DNA of 64,000 nucleotides from Hyphomonadaceae bacterium (GCA_016791365.1 JAEUMT010000045.1:1-64000); one strand, 5' to 3'. Positions 1 through 9,424 are shown, numbered from the stretch's first letter. Notes: generated from the sequence alone by a model not told the origin. Program-made: numbers and translations.

Positions 1-1420
1 TAGGTAAAATGTCTGGAAAATCCTCGGCGGTCAGGCCAGGACCAAACCATTCGGCGGCCTTGCCGTGCAGCCAGGCGCTGGCGGCGGCGGCCTCAAAGCC
101 CGCCATGCCTTGCGCGATGAGGCCCGCGATCAGACCCGCGAGCACATCGCCGGCGCCCGCCGTGGCCAGAACCGGACTGCCGGTCGTATTCACGATTGCG
201 CGTCCGTCCGGCGCGGCAATCACGGTGGATGGTCCCTTAAGTAGTACAACACAGCGCGCGTAGGCCGCCGCGGAGCGTGCGGCGTCGATGGGCGTGGTGG
301 AACCGTTCCAGATTCCGGGAAACGCACGGCGGAACTCGCCAACGTGCGGTGTCATCACATCGCTGGCCTCCAGCCCATGTGTCATCGGCGCGAGCAATGT
401 AATCGCGTCGGCATCCAAGACGAGTGGACAACGAGGCGCCGCCCCCATGGCGGACAATAGCAATTTGTAGTGCGCATCTGTCGTTCCGAAGGCCGGACCG
501 ATCACCATCGCCTGCGCTGTACGCGCGGCCTCGGCGAAGCTCGCCTCACCGTTCGATGCAGTGAGCATAATCGCTGTCAGGTGCGCGGCGTTTTCAGCGG
601 CGGCGTCGGCCGGACTCATGACCGTGACCAATCCGGCGCCGGCGCGCAACGCCGATTGGGCCGACAAACGCGCGGCGCCCGTTCGCATGTGACCGCCGCT
701 TGCGACGATCACATGCCCACGCTCGTGCTTGTGCGCATCGGCCTCCGGCCATGGCAGGCGCCAGAGCGATGGATCGTTCTCCATTAGCGTCACGTTTTGC
801 GCCTGGACGACACTCTCGGGCGCGCCGATATCGGCCACGACAACCTCACCACACCAGGCGCGGCCCGGCATAAGCACGTGGGCAGGCTTCTTCCGCACGA
901 ACGTCACCGTTAGCGCGGCTTCAAAACATATGTCTCCCAACGGATTTCCGTCGTTGCCATTGACACCGCTTGGAACGTCAACAGCGACGACGCGCGCCGC
1001 CGGCAACACAGCCGCGAGGCGCGCGGCCTCCCCGTCCAACGGTCGCGAGAGTCCGGCGCCGAACAGAGCATCGACAAACAATTCCGCTGAACGGTTGCTT
1101 TTACCGAGATCGAAAACCTCGCCACTCCAAGCGCTGGCGGCATGCGCGGCCTCGCCTTTCAGGGCATGAACCGGCGCGGATGTTTCGACCCAGACCGGCC
1201 AACCCATTTGCCGGAGCGCGCGCGCAGCAACCCATCCGTCCCCGCCGTTGTTTCCGGGACCACACAAAACCGCCGTCGGTTGTTGCGGAAAACGGCGCAC
1301 GATTGCTTCGGCGACAGCGCGACCGGCGTTCTCCATGAGCTCTCGCGCCGGCACGCCAGCTTTGGCGCTCGCCCCATCGATAGCGCGCATCTCTTCAACG
1401 CTGACAATCTCGCGGCTCAA
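1..1420 (-). CDS. nnrDE: Bifunctional NAD(P)H-hydrate epimerase / ADP-dependent NAD(P)H-hydrate dehydratase (3' end cut by window)
   Basis: Repairs hydrated NAD(P)H: the N-terminal YjeF_N domain epimerises R- and S-NAD(P)HX and the C-terminal ribokinase-like domain dehydrates the S form using ADP. About 473 residues are in the window. The N-terminal domain carries GPGNNGGDG at residues 54-62; the C-terminal domain carries GAGDVLAGL near residue 421, the anion-hole motif. The frame runs off the left edge, probably only a few residues before the stop. I chose the TTG at 1420, whose last two bases sit in the TGA of the upstream phosphatase (TTGA overlap), because it gives the usual N-terminus (LSREIVSVEEM). 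An ATG ten codons in is the alternative. Translation is likely coupled to the phosphatase gene. Confidence 0.9.
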   Translation of the reverse strand, partial: MSREIVSVEEMRAIDGASAKAGVPARELMENAGRAVAEAIVRRFPQQPTAVLCGPGNNGGDGWVAARALRQMGWPVWVETSAPVHALKGEAAHAASAWSGEVFDLGKSNRSAELFVDALFGAGLSRPLDGEAARLAAVLPAARVVAVDVPSGVNGNDGNPLGDICFEAALTVTFVRKKPAHVLMPGRAWCGEVVVADIGAPESVVQAQNVTLMENDPSLWRLPWPEADAHKHERGHVIVASGGHMRTGAARLSAQSALRAGAGLVTVMSPADAAAENAAHLTAIMLTASNGEASFAEAARTAQAMVIGPAFGTTDAHYKLLLSAMGAAPRCPLVLDADAITLLAPMTHGLEASDVMTPHVGEFRRAFPGIWNGSTTPIDAARSAAAYARCVVLLKGPSTVIAAPDGRAIVNTTGSPVLATAGAGDVLAGLIAGLIAQGMAGFEAAAASAWLHGKAAEWFGPGLTAEDFPDILP

Positions 1421-1989
1421 CGCACTTCGCCCCGGATCATGCTCTCGCCCAGCCGCACTAATTCCAACGAACCGTTTCGCACTTCGAATTCAGTGATCGA
1501 TGCATAGCCTGGAACGCATACAATCGTCTCTTCGCTTTGCATCGCTACGCTGGCCAGCGCGTTAATCGCGATGAAATGCGAGAACACCGCTGTGTCCTGA
1601 TTGAACGCCAACGCGCAGCCAACAACATCATCACGCCAGGCGCGCAACGCGGGATCAACATCGCGCCACCGGCGTCGCGGCGCGCCGGCGTCCCACGGGA
1701 AATTCTCACGCAGCCATGCGCGCCGGTCGCTCACACCCGCCGGCGCCACAACCTCGCCGACGCGCCGCTCCACGAGCGCGGGGCTTGCGGTTTCGCTCTC
1801 ATAAGGCGCGGCGGTCTCACGGCAGCGCCGCATCGGAGATGACACGATCGCCAGCGGCCCCAGCGTCAGCAGCGATCGCGCGGCGCCGGCCGCCTGCGCC
1901 TGACCCGCCTGCGACAGGCCCGGATCATCAACGGCCCCACCCCAGGCCGCTTGGGGCTCTCCGTGCCGGATCAAAAACACACGCGTCAT
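1417..1989 (-). CDS. Histidine phosphatase family protein (phosphoglycerate mutase-like)
   Basis: 190 residues. Begins MTRVFLIRHGEP, so the phospho-accepting histidine is in the RHG motif at residues 8-10. A second histidine lies in VFSHFIAINAL toward the C-terminus, and SSPMRRCRETA is the usual substrate-loop region. This fold covers small-molecule phosphatases and mutases, and the substrate cannot be read from sequence. The open frame extends 36 codons upstream of the chosen ATG, but that extension is low-complexity and unlike the family. It is the first gene of a two-gene unit with the NAD(P)HX repair enzyme, overlapping it by TTGA. Confidence 0.85.
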   Translation of the reverse strand: MTRVFLIRHGEPQAAWGGAVDDPGLSQAGQAQAAGAARSLLTLGPLAIVSSPMRRCRETAAPYESETASPALVERRVGEVVAPAGVSDRRAWLRENFPWDAGAPRRRWRDVDPALRAWRDDVVGCALAFNQDTAVFSHFIAINALASVAMQSEETIVCVPGYASITEFEVRNGSLELVRLGESMIRGEVR

Positions 1990-2160
1990 TTCAAGAACCT
2001 TATGCGGGCCCGCGCCATGCGCCAGCCGAATCGTTGAGCATTGGCGCCTCCGAATGAGGCGCCCGGCGCGCCCTCCCCAACAACGACAGCCGGCCAACTT
2101 CCAGACTCAAGTTGGGCGGTCCAAGACGAGCCGGAAATCGCACTAGGCTTATGTGGATAA

Positions 2161-2511
<351 letters not shown>

Positions 2512-2605
2512 TCGCGCCAAGAGCCACTGATTCCTTTTAGGGACGCGCCGGACCGAGACGCGCGCCGCCCAATCATATCAACAAGAACGCTCGGGGGAGT
2601 TTCCG

Positions 2606-4009
2606 ATGTCAGAAGAAATTCTGAAGCTGATTAAGGACAAGGAAGTCCAGTTCGTCGACCTTCGTTTCAACGACCTGCGCGGCAAGATGCAACACGTCAC
2701 CTTCGACGTATCGATGATCGACAAAGACATCTTCACCGAGGGCACGATGTTCGATGGTTCATCCATCGCCGGCTGGAAGGCCATCAACGAGTCCGACATG
2801 GTCATGCGCCCTGACCCCAAAGGCGCGCACATCGATCCGTTCTATCAGCAGACAACGCTCGCCATGTTCTGCGACATTCTGGAGCCTGGCACACTGCAGC
2901 CGTACTCGCGCTGTCCGCGGTCGATCGCGAAGAAAGCCGAAGCGTATGTGAAGTCGTCAGGCGCAGGCGACGTTGCGTATGTTGGCCCGGAAGCCGAGTT
3001 CTTCGTGTTCGATGACGTGCGTTGGTCAACCGATCCACACAACACCGGCTACTCGTTCGACTCCAGCGAACTGCCGTTCAACACCGGCAAAGCCTATGAG
3101 GGCGGCAATCTCGGCCACCGCCCGGGTCCGAAAGGCGGCTACTTCCCCGTGCCGCCAATCGACAGCCTGCAGGACATGCGCGGCGAGATGCTCGAAATCA
3201 TGGGCCAGCTCGGCTTGAAGCCCGAGAAGCATCACCATGAAGTCGCGCCCGCTCAGCACGAACTCGGCTTGAAGTTCGATACGCTCGTCACGATGGCCGA
3301 CAACATGAACTTGTATAAGTACATCATCCACCAAGTGGCTGCATCGTACGGCAAGTCCGCGACGTTCATGCCGAAGCCTTACTTCAAGGATAACGGCTCG
3401 GGAATGCACGTCCACATGTCGATCTGGAAGGGCGCCAACAACACGTTCGCCGGCGATCGCTACGCCGATCTCAGCGAAAACTGCCTCTTCTTTATCGGCG
3501 GCATCATCAAGCACGCGAAGGCGATCAACGCCTTCGCGAACTCCACGACCAATTCGTATAAGCGTCTTGTGCCCGGCTACGAAGCGCCGGTTCTTCTCGC
3601 CTATTCCGCACGCAACCGGTCAGCGTCGTGCCGTATTCCGCACGGCACCGGCGCAAAAGCCAAGCGCGTGGAGATCCGCTTCCCGGATCCGGCCGGCAAC
3701 ATGTATCTCACATATACGGCGCTGCTGATGGCTGGTCTCGACGGTATCGAGAAGAAGCTCCACCCTGGCGATCCGCTGGACAAAAACCTGTACGACCTTC
3801 CGCCGGAAGAGCTGAAAGACGTTCCCACCGTTTCCGCATCGCTGCGCGAAGCGCTGACGGCGGTCGATCGCGACCGGGACTTCCTGATGAAGGGCGGCGT
3901 GATGAGCGACGACCTCATCGACGCGTACATCGAACTCAAGAAAGAAGAACTCGACCGCTTCGAAACCCACCCGCACCCGGTGGAGTTCGACATGTACTAC
4001 AAGGCGTAG
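2606..4009 (+). CDS. glnA: Glutamine synthetase type I
   Basis: 467 residues, the standard GSI length. Makes glutamine from glutamate, ammonia and ATP; a cytoplasmic dodecamer. Visible signatures are the N-terminal [10 protein letters not shown], the metal/glutamate-site [12 protein letters not shown], and the RIPHG active-site segment. The adenylylation tyrosine is Tyr396 in NLYDLPPEE, matching E. coli Tyr397. The enzyme is therefore the covalently regulated form, consistent with glnB just upstream. The start ATG follows a GGGGGAG ribosome binding site at 2593-2599. A strong hairpin terminator follows the stop. Confidence 0.98.
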   Translation: MSEEILKLIKDKEVQFVDLRFNDLRGKMQHVTFDVSMIDKDIFTEGTMFDGSSIAGWKAINESDMVMRPDPKGAHIDPFYQQTTLAMFCDILEPGTLQPYSRCPRSIAKKAEAYVKSSGAGDVAYVGPEAEFFVFDDVRWSTDPHNTGYSFDSSELPFNTGKAYEGGNLGHRPGPKGGYFPVPPIDSLQDMRGEMLEIMGQLGLKPEKHHHEVAPAQHELGLKFDTLVTMADNMNLYKYIIHQVAASYGKSATFMPKPYFKDNGSGMHVHMSIWKGANNTFAGDRYADLSENCLFFIGGIIKHAKAINAFANSTTNSYKRLVPGYEAPVLLAYSARNRSASCRIPHGTGAKAKRVEIRFPDPAGNMYLTYTALLMAGLDGIEKKLHPGDPLDKNLYDLPPEELKDVPTVSASLREALTAVDRDRDFLMKGGVMSDDLIDAYIELKKEELDRFETHPHPVEFDMYYKA

Positions 4010-4031
4010 GACCTACAGCGCCGAGAACGGC

Positions 4032-4061
4032 AAAGGGGCCAGGAAATCCTGGCCCCTTTTT
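4032..4061 (+). terminator. Rho-independent terminator after glnA
   Basis: GGGGCCAGG pairs perfectly with CCTGGCCCC across an AAAT loop and is followed by a T run; the A-run before it also makes it usable from the minus strand. It lies about 22 bases after the glnA stop and closes the glnB-glnA unit. It could also end transcription of the leftward gene at 4091-4483. Confidence 0.9.
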
Positions 4062-4090
4062 CGTGCGTTCAAACTTGCGTTTGAAATGTC

Positions 4091-4483
4091 TTAGTTGCGG
4101 CGACCGCCGCTGCCGCGCGCCGCGATGGCGGCTTGCCATGCGGTGCCGGCATTGGCGCCGGCGGTGCGAGCCGCTTCGTATTCAGCGGCGCGCGTATTGG
4201 CCTGCGCTTGAAGCGTACGATATTCGGTTGCACGGCAAGCGAGGTTCGCCTCGGCGGCGGTGCGCCACGTGTCATACGCGGTTTGGTGCTGGGCCAGATT
4301 GCGCTGCCGTACTTCCGGGCCCGGGGCCGGCGGCGCCGCTGGGAATTCACCGCACGTCGACGGCGAAACCGCAATCGGGGCCTCTGCAACCGGCGGGGGG
4401 GTCGTAGTGTCTTGCGCTTGCGCGCTCGCCAGCATTGCGAATGTCGCCGCTGCGCCGGCGGCCAAGAAGGTCGTGAATTTCAT
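4091..4483 (-). CDS. Small exported protein of unknown function
   Basis: 130 residues. The first 23 or so form a Sec signal peptide (MKFTTFLAAG, then a hydrophobic alanine-rich core and a cleavage site near ASAQA). The mature part opens with a proline- and threonine-rich linker, then an alanine-rich helical region with many QA/EA pairs, and ends in a glycine/arginine tail. One cysteine lies in the linker and one in the helix. I do not recognise a family. Start ATG 4483 was chosen over an upstream in-frame start because the signal peptide begins there. Probably a single transcript. Confidence 0.6.
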   Translation of the reverse strand: MKFTTFLAAGAAATFAMLASAQAQDTTTPPPVAEAPIAVSPSTCGEFPAAPPAPGPEVRQRNLAQHQTAYDTWRTAAEANLACRATEYRTLQAQANTRAAEYEAARTAGANAGTAWQAAIAARGSGGRRN

Positions 4484-4653
4484 AAGTTTGCTGCTCCGGG
4501 ACGTCCCACGCTCAACATTAACTCCGCTCACGTCTTAGGCAAGCGGCGCACCGCCCGTCGTCCGGCCAAATCATGTCTTCCGTCTGGCGTGCGTAGGTCA
4601 TCAGCGCGGCGAAGCGGCGAATTTTTCCAACTTTGCCTGTTCCGGAACGGAAA

Positions 4654-4680
4654 CGGGCCGAGACACTCTGTCCCGGCCCG
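4654..4680 (-). terminator. Hairpin terminator after the beta-barrel gene
   Basis: A 12-bp stem with one G-T wobble, CGGGCCGAGACA against TGTCCCGGCCCG, with a 3-base loop. It lies just downstream of the leftward gene at 4706-5185, with a short TTT on the exit side of the minus strand. The weak T-tract lowers confidence. Confidence 0.6.
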
Positions 4681-4705
4681 CTCAGCTCACATTTTGTTGA
4701 AGCGC

Positions 4706-5185
4706 TTAGAAATTGATTGAAGCGCCGAGGGAAATCGCGTCGGAGTCGGCATCGCCTTCCATGCGCGTGTAGTCAGCGCGGATGCCGATGTTGTTCGTGG
4801 CGCGCCAGCCAAGGCCAACACCGTAGGCGAGGCCATCATCGTCGGCGCCGCCGAGCGGCGTGTCGACTTCAATGGTCTGATATCCCAAACGCCCGTGCGC
4901 TTCGAACCCGGATGAGCCGAACGGCACGATGCCGACCGCGTACGCACCTAGCGCGTGATTGAGTTCCACGCCTTCGTCATCATCGATGCCGAATGTGCCT
5001 TCGCCTTCAACAGCGAAGTTCGGATTGATCCGATAACCGAGACGGCCGGTCACACCGCCAACCTCAGGTCCATCCAAATCATACTGCGTGTATGCCGCGC
5101 CCGCGTACCATTCCGCGTGCGCAACAGCCGGAACGGCCATCAATGCTGCCGCCGCTACTGCGGCCATGATCGTGAACTTCTTCAT
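4706..5185 (-). CDS. Outer-membrane beta-barrel protein (OmpA/OmpW-like porin family)
   Basis: 159 residues. A clear signal peptide (cleavage after AVAHA, residue 24) is followed by alternating hydrophobic strands such as GVTGRLGYRINPNFAVEGEGTF and GLAYGVGLGWRATNNIGIRADYTRM, in the pattern of an eight-stranded barrel. The C-terminus ends in phenylalanine (SINF), the usual outer-membrane insertion signal. Acidic turns (IDDDEG, GADDDG) may be external or calcium-binding loops. ATG 5185 begins the signal peptide, so the upstream frame extension was dropped. Function within the barrel class cannot be told. Confidence 0.85.
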   Translation of the reverse strand: MKKFTIMAAVAAAALMAVPAVAHAEWYAGAAYTQYDLDGPEVGGVTGRLGYRINPNFAVEGEGTFGIDDDEGVELNHALGAYAVGIVPFGSSGFEAHGRLGYQTIEVDTPLGGADDDGLAYGVGLGWRATNNIGIRADYTRMEGDADSDAISLGASINF

Positions 5186-5423
5186 GCTTGCTGCTCCTCG
5201 TCCTTGAGTGGCCCCCGCATGCCGTGACGGCGAGCAAACAGCCGAGATGTGACGAGGTTTCGTCGCCAGCTGCCATTCGCTGCCCGTCCGCCGGTCGCGT
5301 GTCCTTTGAGACACTTAATTCCCCTACAACGGGTCGTTTACTCCCCGGATACCGAAGCCTGTTCGGTTCCTGAGCAGGTCAGAGCATTGCTGGGCGCGCA
5401 CGAAGCGCCTTAAGGACGTGTCC

Positions 5424-7460
5424 ATGGCGCAAGCGCAGAAGAAGTCTTCGATGCCCAAAGATGGCGATGATAATCTCTGGGATGACAATCTCTTCGGCGG
5501 GAGCGAAGCGCCCCCCGCTGCGGCTGGCGGCTACACAGCCAAGGATATCGAAGTCCTCGAAGGACTCGAACCGGTTCGCAAACGTCCGGGGATGTATATT
5601 GGCGGCGTCGATGAACGGGCGCTGCACCATCTCTTCGCCGAAGTGCTCGACAATTCGATGGACGAAGCGGTCGCGGGCTTCGCTGATCGCATTGAAGTGG
5701 AACTCGAAGCCGATGGCACATTGCGTGTGACCGATAACGGCCGCGGCATGCCCGTCGATCCGCACCCGAAGTTCCCGAAGAAGTCCGCGCTCGAAATCAT
5801 CATGACGGTGCTGCACGCGGGCGGAAAGTTCTCGGGCAAAGTGTATCACACGTCGGGCGGCCTGCACGGCGTCGGCGTCTCCGTCGTCAACGCGCTCTCC
5901 GACAAAGTCGAAGTCGAAGTCGCGCGCGATCGTAAACTTTATCGCCAGACCTTCTCGCGCGGCACGCCAACATCGAAGCTCGTTGAAGTCGGGCCCGCAC
6001 ACAATCGCCGTGGCACGACGGTGCGCTTCCATCCGGACGCCGACATCTTCGGCAAAGGCGCCGCGTTCAAGCCCGCCCGCCTTTTCCAGATGGCGCGCTC
6101 GAAAGCCTACTTGCAGCGCGGCACGCAGATCCGCTGGAAGTGCGCGCCTGAGCTGATCAAGGACGACACGCCGGCCGAAGCGGTGCTTCACTTCCCGAAC
6201 GGCTTGGCTGACTTCCTCAGCGAACTCACCAAGTCGAAGCGCGCCGTCGTCAATGAGCCGTTCTCCGGCAAGACCGACAAGGATAGTCCGCACGGCCGCG
6301 TCGAATGGGCGATCACCTGGGTGAGCGATGGCTTCGGTGAAGCTGACGGCTTCCTCCGTTCCTATTGCAACACCGTGTACACACCTGACGGCGGCTTTCA
6401 TGAAGCCGGCTTTCGCGCCGCGATCGCCAAGGGCCTCCGGGCCTACGCCGACCTGCGCAACAACAAGAAGGCCACCGCCATCACGCAGGAAGACGTGATG
6501 AACACGGGCGCCGGCCTGGTCTCCGTCTTCATTCGCGATCCGCAATTCGAGGGCCAGACCAAAGGTCGCCTCGTTTCCGTCGAAGCCGCTAAGATCGTCG
6601 AGAACGCTGTCCGCGATCCGTTCGATCACTGGTTGGGCGCCAACACCCAGGAAGCCAACCGCCTGCTGGAATGGTGCATTCAACAAGCCGAAGACCGCAT
6701 GCGGCGCCGCAAGGAGAAGGAAGTCTCCCGCCAAAGCGCGACGCGTAAACTCCGTCTCCCCGGTAAGCTCGCGGATTGCTCGCGCGCTGGTGAGAAAGAT
6801 ACCGAGATTTTCCTGGTCGAGGGTGACTCGGCCGGCGGCTCCGCCAAGCAGGCGCGCAGCCGCGAAACGCAGGCGATCCTGCCGTTGCGCGGCAAGATCT
6901 TGAACGTCGCTAGCGCTGGCGCGGAGAAGATGAGCGGCAACCAGGAGCTTGCCGACCTTGCGCTCGCCCTCGGCGTGCAGATGGGCGCCAAGTTCAAGCT
7001 CGACGATCTGCGTTACGAGCGCGTGATCATCATGACCGACGCCGACGTCGACGGCGCCCACATCGCGTCGCTACTGATCACCTACTTCCACAAGCAGATG
7101 CCGGCGCTCATCCGCGCTGGCCGCCTCTTCCTCGCCATGCCGCCGCTCTATCGGATCACCGCCGGCAAGGAGAGCATCTACGCCCGCGACGACGCGCACA
7201 AAGAAGCGCTGCTCAACGGCGAGTTCAAAGGCCGCAAGACCGACATCTCGCGCTTCAAAGGCCTGGGCGAAATGATGCCTGCCGACTTGAAAGACACGAC
7301 GATGAACCCGGCCACGCGCACACTCGCGCGCGTCGTGCTCGACGATAACGGCGCGCCAGATTTCGAAGTTCTGATCGAAACTTTGATGGGCAAGAAGGCC
7401 GAGAAGCGCTTCGACTACATCCAGGCGAACGCGAAGTTCGTGGAAGACGTGGACGTCTAA
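5424..7460 (+). CDS. parE: DNA topoisomerase IV subunit B
   Basis: 678 residues. ATPase subunit that, with ParC, unlinks daughter chromosomes. GHKL ATPase motifs are present: NSMDEAVAGF, DNGRGMPVD and the glycine-rich TSGGLHGVGVSVVNALS. The TOPRIM domain has EGDSAGG (Glu466) and MTDADVDG (Asp539 region). ParE rather than GyrB is favoured by AHIASLL after the DADVDG motif, LPLRGKILNVASA, and the short length with no GyrB insert. I chose ATG 5424, seven bases after AAGGA (5412-5416), over GTG 5418, which is too close. The first 35 residues are a variable acidic extension. Confidence 0.95.
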   Translation: MAQAQKKSSMPKDGDDNLWDDNLFGGSEAPPAAAGGYTAKDIEVLEGLEPVRKRPGMYIGGVDERALHHLFAEVLDNSMDEAVAGFADRIEVELEADGTLRVTDNGRGMPVDPHPKFPKKSALEIIMTVLHAGGKFSGKVYHTSGGLHGVGVSVVNALSDKVEVEVARDRKLYRQTFSRGTPTSKLVEVGPAHNRRGTTVRFHPDADIFGKGAAFKPARLFQMARSKAYLQRGTQIRWKCAPELIKDDTPAEAVLHFPNGLADFLSELTKSKRAVVNEPFSGKTDKDSPHGRVEWAITWVSDGFGEADGFLRSYCNTVYTPDGGFHEAGFRAAIAKGLRAYADLRNNKKATAITQEDVMNTGAGLVSVFIRDPQFEGQTKGRLVSVEAAKIVENAVRDPFDHWLGANTQEANRLLEWCIQQAEDRMRRRKEKEVSRQSATRKLRLPGKLADCSRAGEKDTEIFLVEGDSAGGSAKQARSRETQAILPLRGKILNVASAGAEKMSGNQELADLALALGVQMGAKFKLDDLRYERVIIMTDADVDGAHIASLLITYFHKQMPALIRAGRLFLAMPPLYRITAGKESIYARDDAHKEALLNGEFKGRKTDISRFKGLGEMMPADLKDTTMNPATRTLARVVLDDNGAPDFEVLIETLMGKKAEKRFDYIQANAKFVEDVDV

Positions 7461-7494
7461 TATGGACCGCCGGCGCCCGCCGTCGGTCCATATT
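7459..7494. terminator. Inverted repeat between parE and the convergent cold-shock gene
   Basis: AATATGGACCG and CGGTCCATATT form a perfect 11-bp stem around a GC-rich 14-base loop. It begins within the parE stop codon and ends two bases before the stop of the leftward gene, so it can serve both. There is no clear T run on either side; a bidirectional terminator or transcript-end hairpin is inferred. Confidence 0.65.
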
Positions 7495-7496
7495 GC

Positions 7497-7703
7497 TCAG
7501 AGCCTGGTCAGGTTCACCGCGAATGACCGCTTCAACGCGAGATCGGTCTTCACGTCGAAACTCACACGCTCACCGCTCGCCACGCTCGCGAGGCCGGCGT
7601 TTTCGAGCTCATTTGCGTAGAACATGACATCCGGTCGCCCGTCGTCACGCGAAATGATGCCCGACCCCCGGCGCGGGTCGTAGGACTTCACCGCGCCGAT
7701 CAC
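7497..7703 (-). CDS. Cold-shock domain protein, divergent
   Basis: 68 residues, the size of one cold-shock domain. The opening MIGAVKSYDPRRGSGIIS and DVMFYANELENAGL match the RNP1 and RNP2 strands of CspA, but with substitutions: the usual KGFGFI is GSGIIS and VFVHF is VMFYAN. It likely binds single-stranded nucleic acid, though loss of aromatic residues makes affinity uncertain. The start is GTG 7703, overlapping the fasciclin-domain stop as GTGA, so the two genes are translationally coupled. Confidence 0.75.
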   Translation of the reverse strand: MIGAVKSYDPRRGSGIISRDDGRPDVMFYANELENAGLASVASGERVSFDVKTDLALKRSFAVNLTRL

Positions 7704-8131
7704 GAGATGGCCGCCGCAACTCCGCGCGGCGCCAGCAAGGCATCGATGCCGTGCACAACACCGTTGCGCGCGGCGAGGTCCGGCTTGATGACGCGCGCCG
7801 TATTGACCCGCAGACCCGACCGACCGTCGATAATGACATCGCCTCCGGCCTGCATGACGCCGCGTATGCGCTTGCCGTTGAGCCGCGCGGCCGCGACCTT
7901 CCCGGACGCAATATGATAGCCGAGCACGACTTGCAGGTACGCGCGGTCGTCGTTGAGCAATGTGTCCAGCGCCGCCTTGGAGAATTTCCCAAACGCCTCA
8001 TCCGACGGCGCAAATACCGTGAAGGGGCCGCCGCCTTCCAAAGTATGGAAATAGTCGCTCGCGCGAAGCGCGGCCGCAAAGATATGAAAGCCCGCACGAT
8101 CGGCGACGCTGACAACGGATAGACCGCTCAT
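7700..8131 (-). CDS. Fasciclin (FAS1) domain protein
   Basis: 143 residues, a single FAS1 domain. Motifs are YFHTLEGGGPFTVFAPSDEAF near residues 30-50, the central YLQVVLGYHI, and the closing VVHGIDALLAP, which are the H1, middle and H2 boxes of the family. FAS1 domains are usually extracellular adhesion modules, but this one has no signal peptide from the chosen ATG (8131, MSGLSVVSV), so it may act inside the cell. It is upstream of, and overlaps by GTGA, the cold-shock-like gene. Confidence 0.85.
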   Translation of the reverse strand: MSGLSVVSVADRAGFHIFAAALRASDYFHTLEGGGPFTVFAPSDEAFGKFSKAALDTLLNDDRAYLQVVLGYHIASGKVAAARLNGKRIRGVMQAGGDVIIDGRSGLRVNTARVIKPDLAARNGVVHGIDALLAPRGVAAAIS

Positions 8132-8184
8132 TCTTATTCGCTCCTTGGCGCGCAGCACGCATCACGCACCAACGACGCGCCGCC

Positions 8185-8379
8185 TTATTGAGAATCGTAG
8201 GCGTCTCGCGCCTTCACATAGAGATTGTAGAGTTCGCGCAGGCGCGTTCCTGGTTCGCCGGTTGCACGGCCGTGAAAGCGCGCCATGCCCGCGTCTCGCT
8301 CGCCGAACACGGAGCGCACTTCAGCCATCCACGCTTTGTCGGCTTCGGTGGATTCTTGGAGCAGCCTGAGTTTGCTCAT
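8185..8379 (-). CDS. Small hypothetical protein
   Basis: 64 residues, highly charged and predicted helical (KLRLLQESTEADKAWMAEVRSVF, then RLRELYNLYVKARDAY). No signal peptide, no membrane segment, no recognised family. Its ATG overlaps the stop of the upstream small gene by ATGA, which supports real translation. Third in a row of three small leftward genes. Confidence 0.55.
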   Translation of the reverse strand: MSKLRLLQESTEADKAWMAEVRSVFGERDAGMARFHGRATGEPGTRLRELYNLYVKARDAYDSQ

Positions 8380-8585
8380 GCCGCGCCCTGCGCCCGCTTG
8401 ATTTCATCGCGCAACTGGCGCTCGTCGAAGATCGTCCCGGTTACCGTGTCTCTGATCCGGATCAGCCGCATGCCGCGCCGCTCCAGTCCAGCGGCCCATC
8501 CGAGCGCCGCCTTCGCGTCGGGAAATGTGGCGCTCGGTTCGAAGCGTAAGCCGGCGCCGGGCGATGAATTCACGATAAAGCGCAT
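8376..8585 (-). CDS. Small hypothetical protein
   Basis: 69 residues, mixed alpha/beta. The opening MRFIVNSSPGAGLRFEPSATFPDAKAAL and the later GMRLIRIRDTVTGTIFDERQL read like a compact strand-helix-strand-strand domain of the type that processes a field value per residue, but I do not recognise it. It overlaps the downstream small gene by ATGA and follows the upstream one by nine bases, so the three probably form one transcript. Confidence 0.55.
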   Translation of the reverse strand: MRFIVNSSPGAGLRFEPSATFPDAKAALGWAAGLERRGMRLIRIRDTVTGTIFDERQLRDEIKRAQGAA

Positions 8586-8594
8586 CGGCGCTCC

Positions 8595-8801
8595 TTACAC
8601 GGAGGTTGAAGTTGGTGAATCGGCGAAGGCGAACTCACCGGAGCCTGGCGCATGCTCGCCGTATTTGATCGTGTATGTCGGCCCGAGCGTCTGCACCAAG
8701 GCTTCCGCGTCGATGCTCGACGCGAACACGCCAGCCAAGTGCCACGGCCGAAGACGCATAACGCCCCAACCGCGCTTCAACATTTCGCCTGGGATCGGCA
8801 T
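8595..8801 (-). CDS. Small hypothetical protein
   Basis: 68 residues from ATG 8801, which is preceded by AGGACA at a suitable distance. Contains WHLAGVFASSIDAEALVQTLG and the unstructured ending DSPTSTSV. The open frame continues well upstream (to 9263) but that part overlaps the rightward gene and looks non-coding. Unknown function; first gene of the small-gene trio. Confidence 0.5.
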   Translation of the reverse strand: MPIPGEMLKRGWGVMRLRPWHLAGVFASSIDAEALVQTLGPTYTIKYGEHAPGSGEFAFADSPTSTSV

Positions 8802-9035
8802 GTTCTGTCCTGACGCTATCAAACGCGCACGCGGTGGCGCCCTCCCGTCGCGGGAGGCGCACGCAGTGGTTCTTGTTGCTGATGGCGCGATGATAGCACG
8901 GTTCGCGCGGGAATGTGGGATATTCTGCATTAAGGCGCAGAACGTTGGTTTGGCGCGGTTTCCATTTGGACCAAGCAATCGCCGGTGACCACGCTCATAA
9001 GAGCGAGCCCGAGTTCGATTCGGCAGGAGCCGCAC

Positions 9036-9224
9036 ATGGCCAAGTTCGTGAAATTCAATTCCGCCAACGATCCGCGCCTCGAAGTGCACATCAACCCGGT
9101 GGAAGTCGCCGCTGTCCGCGACAGCCACGGCAAGACCATCATCCTGTTTCGGGGCATCGCGGCGACGGAGACGGTTGTCGGGTCGGTCGCCGCGGTGGTC
9201 GCGGCGCTGGAGGAGGCCGGCTGA
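9036..9224 (+). CDS. Small hypothetical protein
   Basis: 62 residues: MAKFVKFNSANDPRLEVHINPVEVAAVRDS, then KTIILFRGIAATETVVGSVAAVVAAL. The layout is that of a two-sheet protein that places a phrase like 'VHINPVEVAAV' in a strand, typical of small bacterial proteins of unknown role found near housekeeping genes. ATG 9036 is eight bases after CAGGAG (9023-9028), a good ribosome binding site. Alone on its strand between the leftward trio and the helicase gene. Confidence 0.55.
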   Translation: MAKFVKFNSANDPRLEVHINPVEVAAVRDSHGKTIILFRGIAATETVVGSVAAVVAALEEAG

Positions 9225-9424
9225 GGGCGCTTGGATCGCCTTCAACATTGACTTTCTCCACAAATCCCCCCATTTCCGCGCTGTCCGTTGTGCGCGCCCT
9301 GGGGCGTGCTCGCTCCTGCTGGACGCCCGCCAATCTCAATCCGGAGAAGCTGGGCGAAAAGCGCCAACCAAGCGGCCTGCCCGTTCGCGCCTCGCGCGAC
9401 CATGCGGCCTCCAAGTGAGATTGA

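Noticed and set aside
5379..7061. 560-residue open frame on the minus strand opposite parE
   Set aside because: It mirrors the parE codons in the GC-rich antisense frame, lacks family motifs, and parE itself has complete GHKL and TOPRIM motifs.
8185..8801. Small-gene trio as a toxin-antitoxin system
   Set aside because: Three proteins of similar size, none with a toxin fold or DNA-binding antitoxin motif that I can see.
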